Shown: piece after piece, positions 48,555 to 55,666 of the stretch
Numbering within the stretch: the first letter of the stretch is position 1
How the letters are laid out: every line of letters begins with the position of its first letter
Origin: Hyphococcus luteus
GTDB lineage: Bacteria > Pseudomonadota > Alphaproteobacteria > Caulobacterales > Parvularculaceae
Direction: 5' to 3'
DNA: 64,000 nt
Assembly: GCF_002943565.1 (NCBI RefSeq)
Contig: NZ_PJCH01000005.1
Location: 868,001-932,000 of the forward strand
The notes under the pieces: model-generated
Database searches by the model: none
Seen by the model: only the letters and a program-made list of their open reading frames with translations
What the model was told of the DNA's origin: nothing
Program-made: the position numbers and the translations under genes

Positions 48555-49709
48555 TCAGGCCTGCGACAAGCTAAGCGAGGCGAGAGATCCATGCAGCTTG
48601 GGGACGTACGCCTTAGTCGAACCGTCTTCCAAGCGTAAGATAATATAGTTGTCGCGTTCTGTAAGCGCTGCTTCCATGTTTTCCAGCCACTCCCGGCTTT
48701 CGAGACGCCCGACATCTGGACTGACCGCATCCAGAAGGCGCATGGCGATGTGCGAGCGTCCTTTCAGGATTTCGCGAAAGATACTGCTGACATCGTCATT
48801 TTTTGGCAGCGCGCGATAAGCCTGCATAATCCATGCGGCGCCGAAGTTATAAAATACATCCGTCACATGATCCGGGCCCAATTTTTCGGCTGTTCCGGAT
48901 GTCGGAACATACTGCTTCCTTTGCAGCATCATGCCAATATAGTCGCTGCTTCTATACGTGTCAGGCATCAATGTTAGCGCCTCAATTGCATCAATTGCGG
49001 TTATGTCGGACGCCCAAGCGCTCAATAAGTGGCCGATCTGATACAGATCCGGCTCGAGCAGGCCTTTTTCGACGCCATGGTTCTGAGGCAGGTTTTTGCG
49101 GATATAGGTGAGGCCGGTCTCGTCATTATTCGACCGTTTAAGGCTTTGTTGCAAAATGATTGGCGCATAGAGATCTTTCTTGGACTGGCCGATGGCTGCT
49201 TGAAGCTTTTCCAATTCGTCGCAAAGCGATTCTCTGGGTTTGCTGAACTGCTCCTCAGTTAATTCAATTAAGCCGTCGAGATCGAAATTGCCATCTTCGT
49301 CTTCAATCTGGTGTATCTTGGAAGAAACCAAAGAGTAGATAACATCGCTGACAACGTTGCCGGTCAGAAAAGTCGCATGCAATGTATTTAAGATGCGCAG
49401 GAAGACTTCGAGTGCTCCCTCGACCTTTTCTTCTGCGAAGCGGAGCGTGTCGATATCGCCCTGCCTTTCCGTAATCTCGCCGCCGATGACCGCTGCGGCT
49501 AACGCGACGATCACAGATAGGGGCACTCCGATAAGGAAACTGTAGAATACGCCGGCATCGCCCGCCAATTGCAGGAAGGTCTCGTCATTATTTTGGATTT
49601 TCTCCCGCAAAAGCGGCACCAGTTCGAAAAGGCCGACATAGCCGCATACAAATAGAAGGATGACCGAAATGGCCAAAATACTCAGAAAAATTTTTCTTTG
49701 AAATGACAT
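48555..49709 (-). CDS. Membrane-anchored protein of unknown function in a low-GC islet
   Basis: 384 residues from ATG 49709; a TTG at 49748 would add 13 residues. Two membrane helices (residues ~7-28 and ~53-78, separated by an acidic 25-residue loop), then a ~300-residue cytoplasmic part rich in helices with no motif I know. GC is about 47-52% in the three 60-base stretches I counted, well below the ~64% around it, and codon use is relaxed. This points to horizontal acquisition. A TTGACA (49789-49784 on minus) with a weak -10 lies upstream. Function open. Confidence 0.8.
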   Translation of the reverse strand: MSFQRKIFLSILAISVILLFVCGYVGLFELVPLLREKIQNNDETFLQLAGDAGVFYSFLIGVPLSVIVALAAAVIGGEITERQGDIDTLRFAEEKVEGALEVFLRILNTLHATFLTGNVVSDVIYSLVSSKIHQIEDEDGNFDLDGLIELTEEQFSKPRESLCDELEKLQAAIGQSKKDLYAPIILQQSLKRSNNDETGLTYIRKNLPQNHGVEKGLLEPDLYQIGHLLSAWASDITAIDAIEALTLMPDTYRSSDYIGMMLQRKQYVPTSGTAEKLGPDHVTDVFYNFGAAWIMQAYRALPKNDDVSSIFREILKGRSHIAMRLLDAVSPDVGRLESREWLENMEAALTERDNYIILRLEDGSTKAYVPKLHGSLASLSLSQA

Positions 49710-49856
49710 GCCCCACACGCCCCCGCGCTGTTGTTCTTTGACGAACAAGTTTGATGGTAAAACAAAGCGTGGGCTTAAAGGTCTGTCAAGCGACAGAAAT
49801 ATTTAGGTCGCCGTGTTCGATTGCAGTCGCATTGGAACTCAAACAGCTGCAGTGTC

Positions 49857-50528
49857 CTAAAACCGCACCGTAAATCCAAGACTTAAGATCGGATGGAACG
49901 GGAAATCGTCGAGGTCGTCGGCGAGCCTTTGCTCTTCTTTATCGAGATCGGCCTGAAAGGTCGGATCGCTGGCGAGGAGCCCGCCGGTTGCTTCGAGCGT
50001 CACGTCCGGATCGCCGATATAGGCGGCGCCGAGCATCGCCTGAAAGCCGAAGCGCTTGACGGCGTTAAGCCCGTTATTGAAGCCGAGCCCGAGAAACGGC
50101 GCGGCGTTGTTCCAGTCCGAAGAGCCCGTCAGAACGCCGACTTCCGCCGGCGTATAAGTCCGGTCGCCGATCTCGACAGGCCGCGCAGGCGTCGCGCCAA
50201 GATCCACATTGCGGCCGGAGAAATAAGCGCCGCCCGAAACCCGGAATCCATTCGCAAACGGATGAATGTCGAGCGCCGCCAGCCCGCCCGTAAAACCGAA
50301 ATCGAGATCGTAACGCACATCGTCGATGGTTTTGGAAATCGAGATATCGGCGTAGCGGAAGCCGGCCCGCGCGGCGACGAACGGGCTGATCTTGTAAAAT
50401 GCGTCCGCGCCGATCCCATCGGTGCCGGCGGAGGGGCCGACGGATATGCCCGTCGTTTGCGCCATGGCGGCGCCCGGCGCGGCGATGGCCGCCAGCGCCG
50501 CCGCGAAAAGTTGCAGATGTTTTTGCAT
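49857..50528 (-). CDS. Outer-membrane beta-barrel-like protein
   Basis: 223 residues from ATG 50528. Signal peptide (residues 1-23, GAAMAQ). The rest shows alternating hydrophobic and polar residues with Gly and aromatic residues, DLDFGFTGGLAALDIHPF, GLGFNNGLNAVKRFGFQAMLGAAY, ending in phenylalanine (LSLGFTVRF), the usual end of outer-membrane barrels. Length and pattern suggest an eight-strand OmpA/OmpW-like barrel. Ligand unknown. Divergent from the esterase gene. Confidence 0.83.
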   Translation of the reverse strand: MQKHLQLFAAALAAIAAPGAAMAQTTGISVGPSAGTDGIGADAFYKISPFVAARAGFRYADISISKTIDDVRYDLDFGFTGGLAALDIHPFANGFRVSGGAYFSGRNVDLGATPARPVEIGDRTYTPAEVGVLTGSSDWNNAAPFLGLGFNNGLNAVKRFGFQAMLGAAYIGDPDVTLEATGGLLASDPTFQADLDKEEQRLADDLDDFPFHPILSLGFTVRF

Positions 50529-50686
50529 GAGGACCCTCGCCAATCCGCTTCTGGTCGGGCGCGGATGGTATCGGCGCAGCGGTAAAAGAGAGGACAAGCC
50601 AGTCGCTAAAGTTCTAAACGGCCCGTGGCGGTTTATCCTGTTTTGCGAATCTGCTACATATGTAGCGTATTTGCCAGGAGTAGCTT

Positions 50687-51565
50687 ATGCGTCTGTTTTT
50701 ATTGATCTTTCTTCTTGGGTTCGCCGCCGCGCCGTCGGCATTGGCGGAAGTCCAGGTCGGCCGGCCTTATGTGCTGCCGCATTCGCAGGTCATTCCATTC
50801 ACCGCGAAAACAAACGGCGTCGATTACGAGCTCTATGTCAGCCTTCCGAAAGGCTATCCGTCATCGGATAAACCCTATCCGCTGCTCGTCACGCTCGATG
50901 CCGATTACCAGTTCGCCATCGCCTCGAACCAGATCGCGCGGCTCGCCAGCCACAACGGACAGGCGCCGGAGATGATCGTCGTCTCCATCGGCTACGCCTA
51001 TGACCCGGACGACAAGCACGCCTATCGTCTGAACCGGACGCGGGACTACACGCCGGCGCATGCGGACAAGGGCGGATACGGCCCGGCCTATCAAAAATTC
51101 TCCGGCGGCGGGCCGGCTTTTGCGGCGGTCATTGAAAAAGAAATTCTTCCGTTGCTTGGCGCGCGCTATCGCATTGACGAGGAGGAACGCGTTTTCATCG
51201 GCCATTCCTATGGCGGGCTTTTCGGCGCGTATCTGCTTTTGGAAAAGCCGGCGCTTTTCAAGCGCTATATCCTGGTCAGCCCGTCGCTCTGGTATAATGA
51301 GAAAATGATGATCAAGGCGGCGGAAAAGGCCCGCCCGTTCAAGCGCAAAACATATGTCTATATGGGCGTCGGCGCCTGGGAGAACCAGGCGGGGCTATAC
51401 ATGATGGTCGATGATTTGAACGCTTTCGCCGCGGCGCTCAAAGCCCGCGACGATCCCAATCTCGTCATGGAAACGCGCGTCTTCGAAGACGAGACCCACG
51501 CCAGCATCTATCCGGCGGTTCTCTCCACAGGGATGCGCCATCTTTATCGCGAGATGAACGACTAG
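50687..51565 (+). CDS. Exported esterase, alpha/beta-hydrolase (esterase D type)
   Basis: 292 residues with a signal peptide (residues 1-20, PSALAE) and a CAGGAGT site before ATG 50687. The nucleophile elbow is VFIGHSYGGLFG; the central part has LPKGYPSSDKPYPLLVTLDADYQFA, and a C-terminal ETHASIYPAVLSTG supplies the catalytic histidine. The layout matches the putative esterase family that includes IroE/Fes-like trilactone hydrolases and S-formylglutathione hydrolase. The signal peptide favours a periplasmic substrate such as a siderophore ester; there are no siderophore genes nearby. Confidence 0.88.
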   Translation: MRLFLLIFLLGFAAAPSALAEVQVGRPYVLPHSQVIPFTAKTNGVDYELYVSLPKGYPSSDKPYPLLVTLDADYQFAIASNQIARLASHNGQAPEMIVVSIGYAYDPDDKHAYRLNRTRDYTPAHADKGGYGPAYQKFSGGGPAFAAVIEKEILPLLGARYRIDEEERVFIGHSYGGLFGAYLLLEKPALFKRYILVSPSLWYNEKMMIKAAEKARPFKRKTYVYMGVGAWENQAGLYMMVDDLNAFAAALKARDDPNLVMETRVFEDETHASIYPAVLSTGMRHLYREMND

Positions 51566-52425
51566 AGAGCTTTGTCCGCCGCGGCGTCTTTCGCCGCCGG
51601 CATGTCGGGGGCGGGCGGGCGCGGGACGCCCGCGCCTTTGGGCTTTCTGAAAGGATCGAAGACCAGATTGCCGAAGGTGTCGGCCTTCATCGCTTCCGGC
51701 CCCTCGACCCCGAAGCGCTCGTCCTCGCGCAGATTTTCCGGCCCGGAAAACGTGCCGAACATCTGGTCCCAGATCGTAAAGGCCGTGCCGAAATTCGAAC
51801 ATTGCCTGGAAAGGTCTGTGGAATGGTGCTGGCGATGCACGGCCGGCGTCGTGATGATCCGTGACAGGATGATATCGGCTTTGCGCGGCAGCGCGACATT
51901 GGCGTGGGTGAAGGCGTTCGCAATGACGTGGATGAGATAGATCAGCAAGATGCCTTCCGGCGGGACGCCGAGCGCGAAAACGACGGCGACTTCGATCATC
52001 GCCCGGAACAGCGTCTCAAAGGGGTGAAAGCGCAGGGAAGTGCTGACATCGATATTAATATCGGTGTGATGGGCCCGGTGCGTACGCCACAGGACATACC
52101 ATTGATGCAGCATGCGGTGCTGTCCGTAGGCCATTAGGTCGAGCGCGAGGACCGAAATGATGAGCCTGGCGGAAAACGGAAGCCCGAGCTGGTTCATCAG
52201 TCCGACGCCGTTCGCCTCCGCCGCCGTTGCAGCGCCAAAGGCGGCGATCGCGGGGATGGCGCTCAAAAGGATCGTCCCATAGACCGTCATGGAGGCGTTG
52301 CGCAGCCAGCGCGCCAGATTGATCTTGAGGCCCTTGCGCCATGGCAGCGCGCACTCGATCGCGACCGCCGCTGCAAGGACGATAAGGAGGTAGTAAACGC
52401 CGCCGAGCCCCTTGACGAATTCCAT
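51562..52425 (-). CDS. Sterol desaturase / fatty acid hydroxylase family membrane protein
   Basis: 287 residues from ATG 52425 (AGAGGA upstream). About four membrane helices. The di-iron histidine clusters are GQHRMLHQWY, WRTHRAHHTD and VHRQHHSTDL. The family hydroxylates or desaturates sterols, carotenoids or fatty acyl chains. A Pro/Ala-rich tail (APDMPAAKDAAADKAL) closes the protein. Convergent four-base overlap with the esterase. Substrate unknown; no sterol or hopanoid genes nearby. Confidence 0.9.
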   Translation of the reverse strand: MEFVKGLGGVYYLLIVLAAAVAIECALPWRKGLKINLARWLRNASMTVYGTILLSAIPAIAAFGAATAAEANGVGLMNQLGLPFSARLIISVLALDLMAYGQHRMLHQWYVLWRTHRAHHTDINIDVSTSLRFHPFETLFRAMIEVAVVFALGVPPEGILLIYLIHVIANAFTHANVALPRKADIILSRIITTPAVHRQHHSTDLSRQCSNFGTAFTIWDQMFGTFSGPENLREDERFGVEGPEAMKADTFGNLVFDPFRKPKGAGVPRPPAPDMPAAKDAAADKAL

Positions 52426-52621
52426 GGTTTTTTCCTCTTGAGGGAGTTTCGGGAATTGCGCGCCTCCATGCAAGCCGTCCGCCAGCGCGAGGAATCCCGG
52501 GCGCTTATGCGCGCAGGGCGTGCGGTGCGCTGCAGCGGCGCAGCCTGCGGCTGCACGCTCTTGTGTAAGGTTACGGTCCGATTTACCCTTTCCTGTCTAC
52601 GGGACGAAGGGAGAGCGGACG

Positions 52622-52786
52622 ATGAGACTTACTGCATTGGTCGGGGGCATGATCCTCTTGGCGCAACCGGCGCTGGCGACATCGCCGAATTCCGTGCCGG
52701 AAATGGATGTCGGCGCCGGGTTCGCCGCCATCGCGCTTCTTGCAGGCGCTGCTGCGCTCATTCGCGAACGCAGCCGCCGGAAGTAA
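52622..52786 (+). CDS. VPEMD-CTERM micro-precursor 1 (exosortase E substrate)
   Basis: 54 residues with GGGAGAG before ATG 52622. Signal peptide to about residue 19 (QPALA), then five residues (TSPNS), the motif VPEMD at 25-29, one membrane segment (GAGFAAIALLAGAAALI) and the basic tail RERSRRK. This is the tripartite PEP-CTERM-type sorting signal, in its VPEID form, with almost no passenger. First of three tandem paralogues; a GC-rich inverted-repeat region lies upstream (52525-52560). Residues 30-54 are 89% identical in DNA to copy 2. Confidence 0.88.
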   Translation: MRLTALVGGMILLAQPALATSPNSVPEMDVGAGFAAIALLAGAAALIRERSRRK

Positions 52787-52826
52787 CTGTCCGCATATTT
52801 TTGCTGCTGAAGAGAGGGCGATTGCT

Positions 52827-52991
52827 ATGAAACGTATTGTGATGACTGCAATGTTTGCGTTGACCGCATCTCCGGTGCTTGCGGCCGAACCGTTGCGTGT
52901 TCCTGAGATGGATATCGGCGCCGGGTTCGCCGCCATTGCGCTTCTTGCGGGCGCCGCCGCGCTCATTCGCGAACGCGGCCGCCGTAAATAA
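52827..52991 (+). CDS. VPEMD-CTERM micro-precursor 2
   Basis: 54 residues. Signal peptide (MKRIVMTAMFALTASPVLA), about five residues (AEPLR), VPEMD at residues 25-29, the same membrane segment as copy 1 and the tail RERGRRK. Lies 40 bases after copy 1, with GAGAGGG before the ATG. The C-terminal half differs from copy 1 in only two residues, while the pentapeptide before the motif is entirely different. This contrast suggests the short stretch is the functional, variable part. Confidence 0.88.
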   Translation: MKRIVMTAMFALTASPVLAAEPLRVPEMDIGAGFAAIALLAGAAALIRERGRRK

Positions 52992-53029
52992 CCGATCGAT
53001 CTTTGTAACTGAAAGAGGGGGTAATACCT

Positions 53030-53191
53030 ATGAAACATGCACTTTTGACCGCCGCCGTAACCTTGATGGCGACGCCGGCTTTCGCGGGCAGCAACTACGC
53101 TGTTCCTGAAATGGACGCCGGCGCAGGCGTTGCGGCAATTGCACTGCTCGTGGGGATCGGCGCGATCCTTCGCGAGAAGATGAAAAAATAA
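53030..53191 (+). CDS. VPEMD-CTERM micro-precursor 3
   Basis: 53 residues, short enough to be missed by automatic calling. GAGGGGG lies just upstream of ATG 53030. Signal peptide (MKHALLTAAVTLMATPAFA), GSNYA, VPEMD at residues 25-29, membrane segment GAGVAAIALLVGIGAIL and tail REKMKK. More diverged than copies 1 and 2 but with identical spacing of every element. Ends 20 bases before a terminator. Confidence 0.87.
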   Translation: MKHALLTAAVTLMATPAFAGSNYAVPEMDAGAGVAAIALLVGIGAILREKMKK

Positions 53192-53210
53192 CCGGCCTTT
53201 TCGCCGGAAG

Positions 53211-53239
53211 GAAAAGCCGGCCTTCGGGGCCGGTTTTTT
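53211..53239 (+). terminator. Intrinsic terminator after the three VPEMD genes
   Basis: CCGGCC (53217-53222) and GGCCGG (53228-53233) with a TTCGG loop, preceded by AAAAG and followed by TTTTTT. It separates the substrate genes from xrtE, so the protease is expressed from its own promoter or by read-through. Confidence 0.88.
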
Positions 53240-53333
53240 CATGCCTGGAATTCAGAGGCACGCGGCGCAAAGCTTGCTTGCCATTGACCCTGGCCGCCGG
53301 TGGAGGAACCTTAAGGCCGGGGCGAGGAGAGGC

Positions 53334-54986
53334 ATGAAGCAGACGCCGGCAGCAGAAAACGAGAGTCCGGGTGCGGGACGGAGGCCAGGGCCGCTTGTCT
53401 GGCGCGCGGGTTTTCTTGGCTGTCTCGCCGTTCTCGAGCTCCCCTTCGTCGCTTTTCTTTACAATCCGACGGCGATCAGCGCGGCGCCGGCCTGGCGCGA
53501 GGCGCATATGGTGATGCGCGAAGCGGTGCCGTTCACGCTGTTCTTCCTGGCTGCGCTGGCGCTTTTGTTTACGCCGCAGCGCCTTGAGGCCTGGCGCGAA
53601 TGGGCGGCCTCGGCCGGGACGCATTCATGGCGTCTGCCGCTTATCGTTAACCTTGCCCTGATTACGGGGCTCGCCGCGGCGACGCTTGTCTTCAATCGTT
53701 ATGACGGCGATGCGAACGGCCCGCCATGGGGGCTTTTTGCTTTGTGGAGCGCCGCCGCGGTCGCCGCCTATGGCGCGCTGGCGCTCGCCGCCGCGCCGCT
53801 TTCTTTCTGGCGCGGTTTCCTCGACCGCGAACGCGCGCGCCTCGCGCTCGCCGGTTTCGCCGCGATGATGATCGAGGCGGCGGCGGTTCTGTCGCGCCAG
53901 TCCTGGAGCCTTTTGTCCGACGCAACCTTTCATTTTTCCGCGGCGATCCTGCGGCTTTATGAAAGCGATGTCGCGACGGTTCCCGAGAGCCGCGTCATCG
54001 GCGTGAGCGGCTTTAAGGTCAATATCGCATCGGCCTGTTCCGGCTATGAAGGCATCGGCCTCGTCGTCACGTTTTTGATGATTTACTTCTGGGTGTTCCG
54101 GCGCTCATTGAAGTTTCCCAATGTATTCCTCGTGCTGCCTATTGGCGTCGCGGCGATCTGGGTTTTGAACTGCGTGCGGATCGCCATGCTGGTCAGCCTC
54201 GGCGCCCATGTCTCGCCGGAAATTGCGATCACCGGATTTCACAGCCAGGCCGGCTGGATGATGTTCCTTGTGGTGACGATTGCGATCATGGCGGCGACGC
54301 ACCGGCTTTCCTTTTTCCACCGGCTGGATGGGCGAGAGGAGGCGAGCGTTTCGCCCGCCGTGAAACTGGCGGCGGCCCTGCTCGCGCCGTTTCTCGCCAT
54401 GACCGCGGCGACAATCCTCGGTTCGGCCTTTTCCGCCGAAGGCCATTACTGGGTCTATGGCATGCGCGTCGCGGCGCTGCTGCTTGCGCTCTTTGCGTTC
54501 TGGCGCGTCTATAAGGCGATGGACTGGCGCGTCGGCGTTGAGCCTGTCCTATGGGGAGTGGTTGTGGGCGCCTTATGGATCGCAACCGATCCGGGCCTCA
54601 AGGAGGAAAGCGCGCTGGGGCTGTGGCTCGCCGGGTTGCCGCCGGCGGCGCTCGTCCTGTGGCTCGCCATGCGGCTTCTCGGGACGGTGCTGCTTGTGCC
54701 GCTGGCCGAAGAGCTCGCCTTTCGCGGCTATGTGCACCGCAAGCTGATCGCCGAGAAATTCGAAACCGTCGCGGAAAACGCTTTTGCGTGGAAGGCCTTT
54801 CTCATCAGCTCAGGCCTGTTCGCGCTTCTCCATGAGCGCTGGCTCGCCGGCGCATTCGCGGGCGCGGTTTTCGCCGTCGCCATGTATCGCTCCGGCAAGC
54901 TTGCGGGCGCCGTCGCCGCGCATATGGCGGCGAACGCCGTCATCGCGGCGTGGGCGATCGTCTTCAAACAGTGGACGTTGTTGTAA
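53334..54986 (+). CDS. xrtE: Exosortase E fused to a CAAX-type (CPBP) protease, VPEID-CTERM system
   Basis: 550 residues from ATG 53334 (GAGGAGA upstream). About fifteen membrane helices in two modules. Module 1 (to ~residue 330) is the exosortase: catalytic Cys235 in ASACSGYEGIGL, Arg282 in NCVRIAML and His303 in GFHSQAGW. Module 2 (~380-550) is a CPBP intramembrane protease: E459 E460 and R464 in AEELAFRGY, H500 in FALLHERW, H530 and N534 in HMAANAV. All catalytic residues of both are present. This fusion is the described exosortase E/protease family (TIGR04162). The likely substrates are the three adjacent VPEMD precursors. Ends convergently with efp. Confidence 0.93.
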   Translation: MKQTPAAENESPGAGRRPGPLVWRAGFLGCLAVLELPFVAFLYNPTAISAAPAWREAHMVMREAVPFTLFFLAALALLFTPQRLEAWREWAASAGTHSWRLPLIVNLALITGLAAATLVFNRYDGDANGPPWGLFALWSAAAVAAYGALALAAAPLSFWRGFLDRERARLALAGFAAMMIEAAAVLSRQSWSLLSDATFHFSAAILRLYESDVATVPESRVIGVSGFKVNIASACSGYEGIGLVVTFLMIYFWVFRRSLKFPNVFLVLPIGVAAIWVLNCVRIAMLVSLGAHVSPEIAITGFHSQAGWMMFLVVTIAIMAATHRLSFFHRLDGREEASVSPAVKLAAALLAPFLAMTAATILGSAFSAEGHYWVYGMRVAALLLALFAFWRVYKAMDWRVGVEPVLWGVVVGALWIATDPGLKEESALGLWLAGLPPAALVLWLAMRLLGTVLLVPLAEELAFRGYVHRKLIAEKFETVAENAFAWKAFLISSGLFALLHERWLAGAFAGAVFAVAMYRSGKLAGAVAAHMAANAVIAAWAIVFKQWTLL

Positions 54987-54996
54987 CAGGCGAGCG

Positions 54997-55560
54997 CTAG
55001 TCGGCGCGCTTCACATATTCCATCGTTTCGGTGTTGACGACGATCTTCTCGCCGACAGTCATGTAAGGCGGGATCATGATCCTCAGCCCATTGTCGGCGA
55101 TGGCGGGCTTGTAGGAGGACGACGCGGTCTGACCTTTCACCGTCGGTTCGGTTTCCACCACCTCCAGCGTCACCTGTTCGGGAAGCTGCACGCCGATGGG
55201 GCGGCCTTCATGGCTTTCGACAACCACGGCCATGCCGTCCTGAAGGAACGCCACGCGCTCGCCGATCATGTCTTTGGGGATCGAGATCTGCTCATAGCTT
55301 TCAGAATCCATGAACACCAGCATGTCGCCTTCGGCGTAAAGATAGGTGTGGTCTTTCTGCTCAAGGCGCACGCGCTCGATCGTCTCGGCGGCGCGGAAGC
55401 GTTCGTTCAGCTTGCGTCCGTCTTCGAGGTTTTTGAGTTCGACCTGGGCATAGGCAGGGCCCTTGCCGGGCTTCACCGCGTTCACCTTGACCGCGGCCCA
55501 CAGGCCCCCCTGATGTTCGATGACATTGCCGGGACGGATTTCGTTGCCGTTGATTTTCAT
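54997..55560 (-). CDS. efp: Elongation factor P
   Basis: 187 residues, three OB-like beta-barrel domains as usual. The modification loop is [10 protein letters not shown] with the candidate modified lysine at residue 33; the C-terminal part has [28 protein letters not shown]. It relieves ribosome stalling at polyproline. The lysine implies an EpmA-type system, which is not in the window. Proline-rich proteins here (DUF3035, the VPEMD leaders) would not obviously need it. Confidence 0.98.
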   Translation of the reverse strand: MKINGNEIRPGNVIEHQGGLWAAVKVNAVKPGKGPAYAQVELKNLEDGRKLNERFRAAETIERVRLEQKDHTYLYAEGDMLVFMDSESYEQISIPKDMIGERVAFLQDGMAVVVESHEGRPIGVQLPEQVTLEVVETEPTVKGQTASSSYKPAIADNGLRIMIPPYMTVGEKIVVNTETMEYVKRAD

Positions 55561-55666
55561 GGGGTCGCCTTGCCTTCGGTCTTGTTTTTCGGGCCTTGGT
55601 TGTCAGGGAAGGCGCGCCTTTACCAGCCGCGAGCCGGACTGGCAAGGACGGCAAAGAAGCCCGGGG

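Noticed and set aside
52525-52560. Strong GC-rich dyad before the first VPEMD gene
   Set aside because: Several overlapping GCTGC/GCAGC pairings exist but no T-run or known regulator site, so I did not call it a separate feature.
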